From Tetragonia tetragonoides (Eukaryota; Streptophyta; Magnoliopsida; Caryophyllales; Aizoaceae): a DNA stretch of 64,000 nt. The translations under genes and the position numbers were made by a program. Positions 33,577 through 47,711 of this stretch are shown one piece after another (the first letter of the stretch is position 1; each line of letters begins with the position of its first letter). Location of the stretch: assembly GCA_038025085.1 (NCBI GenBank), contig CM076147.1:9334001-9398000 (forward strand), read 5' to 3'. The notes beneath the pieces are model-generated. The model saw only the letters and a list, made by a program, of their open reading frames with translations, ran no database searches and was not told where the DNA came from.

Positions 33577-35210
33577 CTCGCTGGAGCATCGGCGACCACC
33601 ACCACCGGCCATGGTGGCCAAGGGGTGGTGGTGGTGGTGATGGGTCGGGTTATGGGTCCCATGCATGGGTACCCGTGACCTATACCTAGTTTTGAAGTTA
33701 CGGTTTCGTTTTCATATTTTTCGTAATTATTAATTCGATTTTCAGTATTTTCGATTTAATATTTTTATTTTTCTGCAGTCATTCGGAATCGGAATTCGGA
33801 CTTTCAAAAGCCTAGATTGGTTGGAATAAATCAAGGAATTTCATGAAATTATCATACTGAGATTTAGTTACTGTTTGTATTTTCGTATTTAATTAATACT
33901 GATTCGGTAATTGTTTTTAATTAGGACCTAATGAGCAAGCGTGATTATCGTCGATTGGTTGGAGCCTACTTACTGTTGGTAGCATTTTAGTGGTAAGAGC
34001 TCATGCCTACCTTCTTCCAAAGCCCCATTAAATTATATCGTCGTTATTATGAAGTTATTAAGCATGATTCACTGCTGTAAATATCATTTATAATTAGCAT
34101 GTTGATGTGATCATGTTTTGGGGATTAATTAGTCCATATGATGATTATTGCACAATTGTTGAATGGTGAATTGTTAATATTATTATGCTATTAATTATAT
34201 GCTAATTGGTATGGGTATTATTGAGTGCTAGTGAGCACCTAATTATTATCGTTGAATGTCTTTGGTGATTTGTGAATTTTTGGATATCATATTACCCTGC
34301 CGAAGTGCTGCCGAAATTGTGCTAGACATTACTTGTCATCATTATTGAATTATCGTCGTTATTGAATTAAAGCATGTTTAATTCTCATCATATTGAATTA
34401 TCATTATCGTCGTTATTTATTATTCATTGTCAAGAGCATGAAATGAATTAGTAAGTCGTGGTCTCGTAGTACCACATATGTCAACCAATGCAAATTATGT
34501 GAATTGAATTAAATGAGAGTAAGACTTCTATGGATCCCTAGGAGTAGTAGAGCAATCGGGATTACACCTAATGGTGTAGTTCAAGGGATGAGTGACTCCC
34601 AAGTTACTTATGGACACCTCGCAGTGTGTCTGGGACGGATCATTCCCCATTTATTAAGTCCTCTAGGCTCGTGTAATTGTACTAGAGGTAGTGTGCACAC
34701 TAGAGTCATTAAGTCCATGGCGTGATTGTATCTTTGATGAATAGTATGGGTAATCGCTGTTCTATTCGCTCTCTTACATCTCTCTAATCAAGACAGATTG
34801 TCTATGTCATATTTCGTATGATTACTATACAAGAATTGCATATAAAAGAATGTCTTATGCGTATGCTTGATTTTATGCTTATGTGCGTATGCAAATGAAT
34901 TTCAATGATTCTTCTAAAACCTCAGGTAAGGTTTCTGAAATGTTTTTACTGGGTACGGATGACGTTTATTCAGTTTATCTGACTTTTGTTTTCTTTTGTC
35001 TCTTTTCTTTTCTTCTGTATTTTGTTTCCGTCACGGAAACCAAAGTGCAGGTTTAGTTGATTAAGGACGTACAACTTGGAAGGTAGAGTTGGCATCGGTT
35101 TTTAGAACTGTTTCTGTTCAGTTTAGATCGTTGGGATTTTTATTGGATTTAGCCCTTTGCAGGCAAGTTGTAATAAATTGGTTTAATGGTTTTAGCTCAC
35201 TATATAGACA
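32804..35210 (+). repeat. Gypsy-1 3' LTR, truncated by LINE insertion
   Basis: It matches the 5' LTR from TGTGATATCCC to TATATAGACA (35210), where LINE sequence takes over; the 5' LTR continues there for about 190 bp. TC tracts are longer (33195-33241 and 33528-33573) than in the 5' copy, and about 65 bp are missing near 34027. Confidence 0.9.
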
Positions 35211-35352
35211 AGCTCACTGGTTCTTGCCCTGTTGACGACTATTCAAGGAAGATGCCTTGCAGGTTTATTCTTGCAATTTATCCCCCCCTCTCTCTATCAT
35301 AAATTCTCTTAGTTTTCTGCTAAGTCTTTATTGCTCTTGCTTTCTTTTTCGT

Positions 35353-37044
35353 ATGGCATCTCGCAGTTTCTTATCTGTGGTAATGGAGGATGGTTCTTCT
35401 CTTGAACATTCTGTGACCATTGCCACTGAGACTGTTCCATTAAGTCATGCTTCTTTGCCTTTTACTGATGCTGAGTCTAGTGTTAATATCCCAAAGTTTG
35501 ATATTTTATCGCATGATCTCCATGATGGGTTTGTTATTGAGGATTTACCTTAAGTGGCTGCTGATATGTCTACTTTTCTTGCAATAGTCTGTTGGTTAAA
35601 CTGTTTGGGAAGGGTATTGAGTTTAAAGCTCTTATGTCTAAAACTCAACGTGATTGGAATTTTGTGAAAAATGAGGTTATTTATCGTGATCTTGGGTCTG
35701 GCTGGTTCATGTTTAACTTTGCAACTCCTATTGATAAGCTTGTTGTTTGGAGAGAGAGACCCTACCATGTGGCCACTTAACTCCTTGTTTTCATTCGTTG
35801 GGAGGCTGATTTCAATCCCATTACGAAAAAGCTTATGTGTGCTGATTTTTGGATTAGGATTCCCAGATTCCCTGCTGAATTATTTAGCATTGAAGCTGTT
35901 ATGGCTATTCTTAAGCTCAATGACTTGGGAACCTTTGTGAAGTTTGAAAATTTTACTACTGCTAAAAAGGGTCTCAGATTTGCAAGAATTTGTGTTAATG
36001 CTGATATTACTAAGGGTTTAAAAACTTATGCTAAAATTCCTAGAAGGGGGGTACCCACTGGTATTCAGTTTGATATGAAAGCTTCTCTGAAGGGTGTATA
36101 TGTTGTGGGTCTGGTGATCATAACTTTGCTATTTGTCCTCTTAATGGTGAGGCCAGTAGAGTAGCTGAGGTTACTCTTTCCCATAGTTCTACCCATCAGA
36201 GCCTCATTGAACAGTCCCTTAGTAAAGCAAGAACCGCAGAAGCTCTTGCCAAGGATAATGTTTGGACCCAAGTTCTTAGCAAATCTCATAATTCTGGTGC
36301 TCAAGGTGTCTCTAAGAGGTATATCCCTAAGTATGTGGCTACTGATAAGGAACTCATGAACATTAATGCTCACAAAAGGCAAGTTGTCCCTGATGCTGAG
36401 CCTAAGTTTGCTGCTACTCCCTCTGTAAGTACTATTGTGTTCAAAAATCATGTTGGTTCTGCTAGGTTCTATAAAGGTGCTTCTGGTAAAATTGTCGGCA
36501 AAGGTAAGGGTCTTATGATAAAACCTCCTAGGTTTGAGAATGAATTTAATGATGATGTTGTGGTCCCTGTTTTTACAGGTGTTAGTGCTCTCTCTAGTGA
36601 TGAGAGACCTAAGCTGATTTCTAGAGACATTGACCCCTCTTCCCCTCAGTCTGTGACTTTAAACATACCTTTGGGGAGAAGCTAACTCAGTTTGGCTCTT
36701 CTGGTTTGTCTATACAGCCCCTGCAGGCTGTTTACCCTTCTGATTTAGCTCTCTCTAATACATTTGAGCAGCTTGGTGATGGTTTAGATCTCTCCATTAT
36801 AGAGACTAAAACCAACCCAATGTTGCTCATGCATAGAGATGAGTCTAAGGGTGGTTTGCTGGACGATGAGTATGATGATATCAGTCCTGAAGGTTCTTAT
36901 CAGTCATTACAATCAAACAATTCCCTCCTTAAACAGATTTCTTTCTTGGAAGTGGCTGCTGATGAGAACTCCACTGGTTCAGCTCAATCTGAGGCTCCCA
37001 AGAAGAGGATTGATGGCAATTCTAGCATTAAATTAAGCTTCTAG
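35353..37044 (+). pseudogene. LINE ORF1 (DUF4283-type), decayed
   Basis: The ATG at 35353 starts MASRSFLSVVMEDGSS. After a stop at about 35551 the DUF4283-like core appears in pieces: LFGKGIEFKALMSKTQRDW, GWFMFNFATPIDKLVVW and, after another shift, WIRIPRFPAELFSIEAVM. The C-terminal part (36335-36685 and 36706-37044) is open but unrecognised. A CCHC knuckle typical of plant L1 ORF1 was not found. ORF1 proteins bind LINE RNA; this one is not functional. Confidence 0.75.
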
Positions 37045-37080
37045 CTCTCTGAAGAGAGCAAAGAACAAGTCTTAGTCTGT

Positions 37081-37100
37081 TTTTTTTTTTTTTTTTTTTT
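37081..37100. repeat. Poly-T run
   Basis: A homopolymer of about 20 T between LINE ORF1 and ORF2. Confidence 0.9.
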
Positions 37101-37142
37101 GCCTTTTAATTTAGTTATTTTGTGGATCAAATTTCCTTTTAG

Positions 37143-39594
37143 AATGTGAGGGGAGTGGGAAGGGAAAATGTTGGTGAAGAAGTCAAGTTATTTTGTAAAG
37201 TGCATAACATTCATCTCATGGCCTTGGCTGAAACCAAAGTTCGGTACCCTCCTTCTGTATCAGTCATGCATCAGTTTGGCTTTAGCTGTTATGAATTTAT
37301 CCCATGTATTGGTTATGCTGCTGGTTTCCGGGTTATGTGGCAGCCTGCTATGATCACTGTCACTGTGTTATATAAAGAAATTCGCTTTATCTCAGTATTA
37401 ATTAATGATTCTGTATCTACTTCTGCTCTTACTGTAATTTTTTGCTATGCACCTCCTCAAGTATCTCATAAGCGTCAATTTTGGTCAGATTTGCTAGTTT
37501 ATTGTAATGCTTTAACTGGGCCTTATGTTCTTATGGGAGATTTCAATGATATTGGGTTTGCTAATGATAAACTTGGGGGCACTGTTTCCTCTCAAGCCAG
37601 ATTTGATAGGCTTTTATCCTTCAAGTTTAATGCTAATGTTTTGGATATCTCATTTGTGGGTGGCTCTTTTACGTGGAGAAAAATGAAGTTTGGCACAAAC
37701 AATGTATTGGAAAGGCTAGATAGAGTTCTAGTTCCTCTTGTTTCTTTAGTTTATTTTCCTTTAATGTATGTATCTAATCATGACTTTAGCTCCTCTGACC
37801 ATTGCCCCATTGTTCTGCGTTTTAATTCTCAAGTCTCTTTCACTCCCCCTCCCTTTCGTTTTGATCTTGCTTGGATTAAACATAGCGATTATGAATCTTT
37901 GGTTAGAAAAGCGTAGTCTTCCCAGTTTAATGGATCACAATTATTTCAATTTACGCAAAAAGCAAAGAACTTGAAAAGGCTCTCAAAGAATTGCGCAAAC
38001 CTCAAGTTCAGTAATGTCACTCGTCAATTTAAAGAAGTGGAGGGAAACATTATTGCTATGCAAAGTAAACTTTGTGTTGCTCCACAAAATCAACAGTTAA
38101 TTACTGCACAAAAAAACATGTTAATAAAGAAAGCAAGTCTTATAAACTTCAATAGAACTTACTGGTATCAATGTTCTCGAGCAAAAAAATTTACTGTTAG
38201 GTGATAGAAACACGGTTTTTTTTCAAACCAAAGCTACTATTCGCAAGAGTAAAAAGAAAATAGTTGACTTTCAAAGTAAGGGTGGTATTCATTTTACAGA
38301 ACCTAATAACATTCATGAAGAACTAGTAAGGAATTTATGTCAAGATTTATAATAGACAATAATTGTATCGATCCTTCAGACAGCGACCTTCAGGATATCA
38401 CTACGGAAGTTACGAGTGAAGATTGATATGCTCACAAGGGATGTCACTGACGATGAAATAAAGGAAGCTGTTTTTGTTATGGCCCCTAATAAATCACCGG
38501 GCCCTGATGACTTTCCGGCTGCTTTTTTTCAAACTTATTGGCATATAATAGGGTCGTCTGTGATAAGAGCAGTCAAAACTTTCTTCTTTTCCGAAAAGAT
38601 TATAAAGGAAATCAATCAAACCTTCATAGCCCTAATTCCTAAAATAGATAATCTGATGGCTGCCAATAATTTCCGACCTATCAGTCTTTGTATAATAATT
38701 TATAAAATAATATCAAAAATCCTTACTGAAAGCAGATTAAAGTTTGTCTTGGGGAAATTGATCCACCCCTTACAAGGTGCTTTTGTGGCCGACAGATGTA
38801 TCCAGGACAATATCCTGTTAGCCCACGAGGTGTTTCATTCTTTCCAATCTAAAAAAGGAAAGAGTGGATGACTCGGTATCAAATTAGATATGGAAAAAGT
38901 CTATGATAGATTAGATTGGAATTTTATATTTCAAGTTTTTCGTCAATTTGGATTCAACTCCAAATGGATTGGGTGGATGAAGGAATGCATTCTCCTTTTC
39001 TGTCCTTGTCAATAATGCACCAGGGGCTACTTGTATTCCCTCCCGAGGAATCCGACAAGGTGATCCCTTGTCCCCCTACATTTTTATCCTTTGTGCGGAA
39101 GTACTTGCTCGTAGACTTCAGCGGGAAAGTAATTCATCTTCTAAAAATATTGGGATCAAAATATGTTTGGGAGCCGAAAAGCTACCTTTTTTGACCTCTG
39201 CAGATGACACATGATTTTCGCTGAAGCCTTGAATTAAAGTTGTCATACAATTAAAAATATCTTAGATAGTACTGTATGATGACAGATCAGAAGATTAACT
39301 TTGACAAGTCAACTTTCCAATGCACAAAAAATATTTCTCGTAATATGATTGATTTGTTTAAAGGCATTCTGCTTATGAGCTACTCCACGTGTCTTGACAA
39401 ATATTTAGGATACCCGCTTATTAATGAGCGGGTTGATGGACAAATTTTTAGCTCAATAGTGGAACGCACGCAAAATAATTTAGCAAAATAGAAAGCTAAT
39501 TCTCTGTCCCAAGCAGAACGAGCCACTCTTATTCAAGCTAATTTATCAGCAACGCCAATTTATACAATGCAAAGCTTTTTTCTTTCTATGTCTA
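37143..39594 (+). pseudogene. LINE ORF2 endonuclease-RT, decayed and cut
   Basis: The endonuclease (about 37143-37913) shows NVRGVG, AETKVR, GDFNDIG, GGSFTWR and SDHCPIV, the ordered APE-type motifs of L1 ORF2. The linker has stops and a frameshift. RT starts near 38440 with MAPNKSPGPDDFPAAFF, then FIALIPKIDN, NNFRPISLC and GAFVADRCIQDN, and after a stop at 38869-38871 KLDMEKVYDRLDW (canonical AYDR is VYDR). Later pieces (INFDKSTFQC; LSATPIYTMQSFF) mark the end of the RT region, where Gypsy-2 interrupts. Confidence 0.88.
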
Positions 39595-40772
39595 TGTAAC
39601 GCCCCGGTTTGGATAACTCTAATTAAACATGCTTATAAGCTTATAATCCAACCCGAAACATTACTGCCATACTTGTAATAAGACAAGCACAAGGCGAAGA
39701 TCGATATAGAGTAACCAAACTTACTTATATATATATATAGTCGTTACATGATCCAAGTGTTCAAAAGACTACATGATTAACTACATACTAAACTATATAA
39801 GGTTCTCCTCCAACTGCGGAAGTCATGGAACTACGATACAGCATAAACAAGCACTAATCAAGTACAAAAGAGTTCCTTCCATTCTGCTCATATCCTTGCC
39901 CAAAATCTGTTCAAAATCATCCAATATCCATGCAAGAAGACATGACACAAAAACAAAGGAAAATTAGCGAAAGCTCAGCAATACTCACCCCACTTTGTAA
40001 AATTCATTTTGTTTATACTTAAAATACATTTAGCATTAACAAACAACTGATAATGATAACAATACTCATAATAATACCAATAATTATACTTAAAGAGATT
40101 GTCTGTCCTTATAATCATGGTTCGTTCATTTCTCTTTTACGTTCATAGCCATGCATACGTGCTAATACATATTAAAAGAATATTAAGCAATTATCAATAC
40201 ACACAAACTTATTATTACTCAGAAAATGACCTTTGAGGTCTATTTATCTATCAAATCATTATTCCACAACTCAAAACACAACATGCAAATATTAGACTCC
40301 TAGGTTAGGTAGTGTGGAAGAGCAATGCACAACTCAGACTCTGTGAGTCCTACACTCGGGTTTGATAACCCTACAAATTATAAATCATATCATCTCGGGT
40401 TTATACCCTACATATCATCATAAACTTCAGATTAAACCATGATTAAGCAAGATACTCAGGATTAGTTAATCCCTACAGCTTAATCACCAATGGGTTTAAT
40501 CCTACATTATTTTATTAAAGTGTGCACACTAGGCATGCTCTTCAATATCCTAAGGGTACAAAGTATTGGAGCACACTACAATTAAGTTAATAGACATGCT
40601 CATACTTTCCTTGTCTAAATCGATCATACTCATCTCAATAAGCTTAATCATATTTTGGCATTATCTCATCATTTGTCCATTCAGTTATCATACAATACAT
40701 GTCTCCCAAACTTGTTTTATTTCACAATAATTTCATAATCGCACACTTATCATTCGATCATCATCATCAAGC

Positions 40773-40957
<185 letters not shown>

Positions 40958-42885
40958 CATAAAGCTTTATTAAATTATTATCATTATTTGGTATCAATTC
41001 GGTCACTAAGTGTACATGCATAATCATAATATCGTCGATCATCACACATATATAAACATAACTATAACTTCACATGCAAATATCAAATAAGTATTATCAA
41101 TCAATCTATAACCCATTCGGTCATCATCACCTATGTATACCCATAATCATAATGCTTTTAATAATTAAATTAATCTCTATATAAACATAAAGCAAATCTC
41201 AACGTCTAAATCATAATCCATTCGGTCAAGTCACAATTCACGTTCGACTTCATAAGTTCATAACATACTCATAATCACATATATATTTATATACATCGAA
41301 ATACATCTAGCATGAATAAATAATAAAATACATGGTTATCTTCTTTAATTCATTAAATCAAATAGGGGTTTTAGTGGACATGAGTATACCTTTCCTTGAG
41401 CTCCAAAACTATCTCCTCCTTCTCCTAGCCTTTACTTCACTCACTACTACAAGCTCCTATTTATATAACAACTTGTTCAAATATTAATAATCACTTCTTT
41501 TATTTCTTTTTCTTCTCTTTCTTTTCGGCCTTAAGCTCTTTTATACCCAAAAATTACTCTCTTAATTTCCAATTCTTTATTACTATCTCAAATGACAATT
41601 TCTCTTTTAATTTATCATTTTAGTTTTCGAAGTTACTATGTTCAAAATTAGAGAAAATTAAAGAAAATTAATGAATAAGGGATTTTGGTCAAAAAATGGT
41701 CAAGATCAAGTTACGTAAGCTTAGATTGGACATGCAACAATGTATTTTGGTTTCAACTCATGATTATTTAGATCTTGATTTTTTTAAGTCATTTTCTCAT
41801 AAACCGATTATAATCATTTATACTTGTTCAAGGTTTTATTTTCTTAAGCATGATTCTAGGTGATAAATGTTTTATAAAGCTTAGAAAATAATAAGCAAAG
41901 GGTTTAGACCTTGTAGATGATAAGCGGTGGTCCTTGATGGTCCGGGGTCGGTGCGGGCTGGCGACGGTGGAGTATGGTGGACGGTGGTGGAAGAGAAAAC
42001 AAAGGGAGTTAAAGAATGAAGAAATAATTATGAGTAAAATGATAGAAATACAATGGATGATTATTGCATGAGTTTTAATTAAGTTTTCTTACCAAAATCT
42101 TCTTCTTTTTCTACTTCATTGTTTCTTTGTTTTTACTTAAAGGATTTGTGAACTAAGGTGTAGCATAATGGTGTTTGTGGATGAAGAGAATGTAAGAGAA
42201 TATATGGTGATTTTGGGAAGATGGTGTTCGGTTTTGGGAAGGGAAAAAGATGAGTTTTTGTAAGCTTTTGGTTGCTTGTGATCTTGGTGCAAATATTTGG
42301 TAGAAAGCTTTGTTTGCTTTTAATCCCAATTGGCTTATTTATTTTGCTTGGTTTTATAAAGGCATAAGCGTTTCTTCTCTTCCTCTTTCTCTCCTACCCG
42401 TACACTCTCTCTTTCTCTCCCATGCACAATTTGTTTTCTTTTCTCTTTTCCTTTCTTCCTAGCTAATTAGAGTAGTGAATAGTAAAAGAACATGTAGTGT
42501 TTCCTTATTAAGCTTAGTAGGCAAAGTAGTACATGGTGTTATACTAGAGAAATGACAAGTGTAAATAAAATGCATGAAATGTTGACAAGTAGAAAAATAG
42601 GTGGCAAAATGAATAGTAATGCATTTAGGAAAAAGGGAAGTTTTGCTAATCACAACTATTCATAGCTTAATTCGGTCATTAGCTTAAGTAAATGTTTAAT
42701 TTGTTTAAGCAAAACCGAAAATACAAGTTTTGTAGTCCAATTAATTTATTAGTTCAATTGATCGAATTTGTTTTAGGTTAAACGAGATTGTAATGTAGTT
42801 TAGTTGAAATTTTACGTAAGTTTATATATTAACTATGTTAATCATACTTAGTAAGTTAAGCGAAAAATTTTATGCTAATTAACTA

Positions 42886-43125
42886 CTCCCTTCGTTTCAG
42901 ATAAATGTATACATTTATTTTTTTAAAGTCAAAGTTTAATTTAAGTAAAAATATAAGGATTCACAATGTAAAAATACAATGGTTAGATTCATTTTCAAAA
43001 GTACTTTCGGAAAATCAAATTTTTAAAAGTTTATATCTTCATTTAAATACAAATATTCATGGTCAAAATAGTGCATTGGAGACCGTGAAAAATGAAATGT
43101 ATACATTTATCTGAAACGGATAGAG
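42886..43125. mobile_element. Stowaway-like MITE (Tc1/mariner)
   Basis: A 240-bp element starts CTCCCTTCGTTTCAGATAAA and ends with the imperfect inverse (ATCTGAAACGGATAGAG). The inner TIRs share TAAATGTATACATTT. The left flank is TA; the right flank is TG where TA is expected, a one-base change. Size, CTCCCT-type ends and AT-rich interior fit Stowaway elements. Confidence 0.8.
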
Positions 43126-43171
43126 TGCTATTTTCACTTAATAATTGAGTTTAAGTTTTTGGGTTACTACA

Positions 43172-43185
43172 ATCTACCCCACTTA
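43172..43185 (-). other. Gypsy-2 polypurine tract
   Basis: On minus, AAGTGGGGTAGAT abuts the TGTAGTAACCC start of the 3' LTR and would prime plus-strand DNA synthesis. Confidence 0.8.
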
Positions 43186-43217
43186 AAGATATTTCGTCCC
43201 GAAATTTAAAGTAACGA

Positions 43218-46200
43218 CTAACCATATTCGAAAAGGTAGGGGTATTGGTTCTGCATGTCAGCCTCAATTCCCAGGTAGCTTCTTCTGCGGTCTGACTGCG
43301 CCAGAGTACTTTTACTAACGGCGTAACTTTGTTCCGAAGTACCCTATCCTTATGGTCTAGAATAGCTACTGGCTTCTCTTCGAAAGTTAGATTTTCATCT
43401 AAGCTAATTGGCTCGGGTCTGATCACGTGGGTCTCATCTGGAAGATATTTCCGGAGTTGGGATACATGAAATACATTATGAATTTTTGAAAGTTCAGGTG
43501 GTAAAGCTAATCGATAAGCAACTTCTCCTATTCGGTCTATAATCTCATAGGGTCCCATATACTTAGGGCTTAATATCCCTTTCCTTCCAAATCTCTTAAC
43601 CCCTTTCATCGGTCTTCAACATCACCTTATCACCAATCTGAAATTCAAGTGGTCTCCTTCTCCGGTCACTATAACTCTTCTGTTGGTCTTGAGTAGCTTT
43701 CAACTTATCTCTAATCACCCGAATCTGATCCGTTGTCTCCTGAATCATCTCTAGTCCTAATACCACAGTCTCACTAATGTCATTCCAACACAATGGACTC
43801 CTACATTTCCTCCCATATAAAGCCTCATAAGGTGCTCGATATATGCTAGCGCATGATAACTATTGTTATAAGAAAACTCAATTAATGGCAACTGTTTCTC
43901 CCAAGTTCCCTTAAACTCTAAAGCACAAGATCTTAACATATACTCAAGAGTACGAATGGTCCTCTCAGTCTGTCCATCTGTAGCAGGGTAAGATGAAGTG
44001 CTAAATTTCAATTTTGACCCAAATGCAGCTTGCAATTTGTCCCAAAAATGTGATAAGAATCTCGAATCCCTATCTGAAATAATGTCTTGTGGTACTCCAT
44101 GTAATCTCATAATATCCCTAACATAAGCTTCAGCCAGATGATTCATACTCCAAGTATCCTTGATGTCTATAAACCTTGCTACCTTGGTTAACCTATCAAC
44201 TATCACCCAAATAGCATTCATTCCCTTAGTAGTAGTTGATAACCCAGTAACAAAGTCCATAGATATTGACTCTCATTTCCAACTCGGAATTTCCAACGGT
44301 TGCAGTAATCCTCCGGGTCTTTGAAAACTGCTTTTAACCTTCTGACATATAAGACATCTTGCCACGAATTGGAAAACTTCAGATTTCATTCCTTTCCACC
44401 GGAAATATTTCTTCAAATTTTTATACAACTTATTTCATCCAGGGTGAACAGAATAAGGTGTGTTATGTGCTTCCTCCAGAATTCTCTTTCTTAGTTCCTC
44501 ATTCTTAGGTACGCACCAACGTCCCTTAAACCTCAAACTTCCGTCTTCATGTTCCTCAATCCTTTAGCTTTTCCTAACCTCAAAGCCTCCCTAATCTTCT
44601 GATTTTGTCGATCATTAACATGCAACTCACGAATCTCATCAAACAAAGTAGGTCGAATGATAGGACTACTAATGACTACATCTGGTACACCTGACTTTAC
44701 TATCTCCAAATTCAACTTTTCCATCTCTTCTCTTAGTTTCTCAGGTGCTTCTATGGAATGCCTAGTCTTTCTACTAAGTGCGTCTGCTACTATATTTGCT
44801 TTCCCTTCGTGATAATCTCCAAATCATGGTCCTTAAGCAATTCTAACCATCTTCACTGCCTTAAGTTTAACTCTCTTTGGGTGAAAATGTACTTAAGACT
44901 TTTATGATCAGTGAAAACTCTGCACTTGACTCCATACAAGTAATGTCTCCAAATTTTAAGGGCAAACACAATTGCGGCTAATTCTAGGTCATGGGTAGGA
45001 TAATTAATCTCATATGGTTTCAGTTGTCGTGAAGCATATAAGCAATTACTCTCTCATTTTGCATTAACACACAACCTAGTCCATTCTTAGACGCATCACT
45101 ATAGAGCTCATAATCCTCTCCTTCTGTTGGTAAGGCTAAAACAGGTGCAGTTGTCAGTTTCTTCTTCAATTCTTGAAAAACTATTTCACACTTATCATTC
45201 CATGAAAATCTTGTGGTCTTCCTAAGCAAATTGGTTAGGGGTTGGGCTAATTGGAAAAATTCTCTACAAATCTCCGATAGTATCCAGATAATCCCAAAAA
45301 GCTGCGGACTTCGCCCACGTTAGTAGGTTTAGTCCACTCCTCAACTGCCTTAATCTTGCTAGGGTCGACAGAATTCCCATCCTTAGTGATAATATGTCCC
45401 AAAAACGCGACTTCTTCCAACCAAAACTCACATTTAGAAAGTTTAGCATACAACTGATGGTCTCTAAGGGTCTGTAATACAACTCTCAAGTGCTTAACAT
45501 GATCATCCTTATTCTTCGAATACACCAAGATGTCATCTATGAAAACTACAACAAATTGATCAAGGTAGGGTTGAAAAACTCGATGCATAAGACCATAAAT
45601 GCGGTTGGTGCATTAGTTAACCCAAATGGCATAACAGTGAATTCACAATGCCCATATCGAGTCCTAAATGGTCTTAGGTATATCCTCCTCTTTAATTCTC
45701 AACTGATGATATCCTGATCTCAAGTCAATTTTGGAAAATATCCCCGCCCCTCTCAGTTGGTCAAATAGATCGTCAATCCTAGGCAATGGATATTTATTCT
45801 TAATAGTGACTTCGTTCAACTCCCGGTAATCAATATATAACCTTAAACTTTCATCTTTCTTCTTCACAAAAAATACTGGGGCTCCCCAAGGTGAAACATT
45901 AGGTCGAATGTACCCTTTTTCTAATAGATCCTCTAACTGCTTTTTCAATTCTTTCATTTCTACTGGGGCCATTCTATATGGTGCCTTAGATATAGGGGCG
46001 GTTCCTGGAATAAGATCGATAGTGAAGTCTATGGTTCTTTGTGGTGCCATTCCGGGAATTTCACGGGAAAAAATATCAGGAAATTCATATACAACTGGAA
46101 TTTTATCTAATTCATTTGGAGTTGTTTCTCATTACTCACATAATACAAATAAATTGGATATCCTTTTCTGATTTGTGACTTAATGTTCATTGCAGATTCA

Positions 46201-46743
46201 ATCTTAATTCTGGGTTCAGTGATTACTCCTCTATATGAAACTCTACCTCCTTGTGGGGTTTTAAGTGAAACTTTTTGCAAATGACACTCAATTCTTGCAT
46301 GATACTTACTCAACCAATCCATCCCTAAGATAGCATCAAAATCTGATAAGTCAAACTGAATCAAATTCCCAGGTAATGATGTTTCAACAATCACAATAGG
46401 ACAATCATTTATCATGTTTCGACACGACACAATAATACCATTAGGTGTGGTAATATCCATTTCAGAAGAGTAATTTGATGTTAACCCGTGTTTAGTCATG
46501 AATGAAGTGGCTATGAATGGATGAGATGCACCAGTATCAAATAACACATAAGTAGGGCAAGATTGAATAAGGAAAGTACCAGTCACAACATTTGGGTTCG
46601 CGTCTACATCACGTTGGCTCATAGCATGAATTTTCTCCTTGTTGCTACTGACTACATGGCTAACAATAGGCCGCACAAAAGTCACACATGGCGTCGGGTT
46701 TGTGTTTCCTCGTGTCTGGGTATTATTGTTGCCATGGTTGAGG
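43218..46743 (-). pseudogene. Gypsy-2 protease-RT-RNase H-integrase-chromodomain, decayed
   Basis: From the CACTA junction leftward: protease (YVLFDTGASHPFIATSF; AILGMDWLSKY; 46685-46107), RT ([34 protein letters not shown], which supplies the DD of the active site), RNase H (YELYSDASKNGLGCVLM), integrase (VIVDRLTKVARF; ISDRDSRFLSHFW; SYPATDGQTERTI) and the linker/chromodomain-like tail (GPYEIIDRIGEVAYRLALP; PLVKVLWRSQTAEEATWE). Frameshifts occur near 45690, 43810, 43610 and 43265, and there is a TGA at 44273-44275. After the last frameshift the original stop appears to be TAG at 43218-43220. Order and tail mark a chromovirus. Inactive. Confidence 0.9.
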
Positions 46744-46769
46744 TTACACTACAAAAAAATAGCTTTTTC

Positions 46770-46985
46770 CAACAGGGCATTAACTGTTGGTAAAAGCCTT
46801 TTATCTGTTGGTAAAGAGTTTTACCAACAGATATTTATGTGTTACTAAAATGTTGGCAATAACTCTGTTGGCAAAAGTTTACCAACAAATATGGAGGTTT
46901 TGTTAGAAAAAGTAACGCCAACACGTAATTATCTGTTGGCACAATAATTTATACCAACATAATTATCCGTTGGTAATAGTATTTC
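46770..46985. repeat. Left subterminal repeats of the CACTA element
   Basis: Repeated CTGTTGGTAAA-type motifs and their inverse (TTTACCAACAGAT) occur at about 46790, 46808, 46831, 46875, 46892, 46936 and 46967. Several pair into short hairpins. Confidence 0.8.
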
Positions 46986-47711
46986 AATCAAATAAAAGAA
47001 TAAGGCTGCAAATTTGTAATAATTTATTTTTTCTACAAGCAGCAAAAACACTAGTTTTCACGTCTTGTATCGTATATAAAATAATAGTTTGAGTACTCAA
47101 TGCCACTAACCCAACCTTTTTAAAAACTTCATCATAGGTACTTACAATACTTTCAAAGCAAAGCATAGCTAAAAGCCTAAATACAAAATTAACCACACAC
47201 AAAAAAAAAAAAAAAAAGAATTGAACTAGACATTGCTTCATCTTCAAGCTCCATTTTCTTGATACCTCTTCATTTGTCCCACCAACCTCCAAGTTGAAAC
47301 CAATTGATAGACCACTACGAATTACTCCGTAATTAATCTAACCTGCCAACAAAAAACAACGGTAATAAGAATTCAATTGCACTAGCATCTCATATCCTTT
47401 TCTTTTTTTTCCTTTTCCCAACCAAAAAGAGAGGAAAAAGATCTAGATTACAACGTAAGAGTACAAGAGTAATTGTAGCTGGCAGATTAGTTACCTAATA
47501 ACACCAGAATTTGTATATACTCGCTGACTAATGACTATTAAGTTCAGTTGTAGACCAAGTGCAACAAGTGCATATCAGTCTGCAAAGTTTCTCTTAATAT
47601 AAGAACGTACTATATATTAGCATATACCTTAACAACACCCTCTTACATTCCTGCAACACATAGGAGAAAAAACTAAAAGCACCACTGCTGCAACAATCTA
47701 AGGGTAGCCAG

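Larger units (their letters stand above)
23408..35210 (+). mobile_element. Gypsy-1: chromovirus-type LTR retrotransposon, broken
   Basis: Two long LTRs (23408-26069 and 32804-35210) enclose a tandem PBS, an extra ORF, gag-pol and a polypurine tract. Domain order is gag, protease, RT, RNase H, integrase, then a C-terminal chromodomain-like tail, which places it in the chromovirus branch of Ty3/Gypsy, probably Tekay/Del-like. Frameshifts and stops throughout make it inactive. The LTRs differ by many substitutions, different TC tract lengths and an indel of about 65 bp near 34027, so it is older than the other LTR elements of the nest. Its 3' LTR is cut by a LINE, so the last ~190 bp and the right target duplication are not visible here. 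Confidence 0.93.
35211..39594 (+). mobile_element. L1-type LINE inserted in the Gypsy-1 3' LTR
   Basis: The 5' end is fixed by the break in the LTR at 35210/35211. It has an ORF1 with a DUF4283-type domain and an ORF2 with APE-like endonuclease and RT, both with frameshifts and stops. It is cut at 39594 by Gypsy-2 within the region after the RT core. Its RNase H/zf-RVT part, poly-A and right target duplication would lie beyond the window. Confidence 0.88.

Noticed and set aside
33152..33666. Several overlapping ORFs of 100-160 codons on both strands (also 23781-24263)
   Set aside because: They are Arg/Glu- or Ser/Leu-rich readings of TC tracts and GC-rich DNA inside the Gypsy-1 LTRs.
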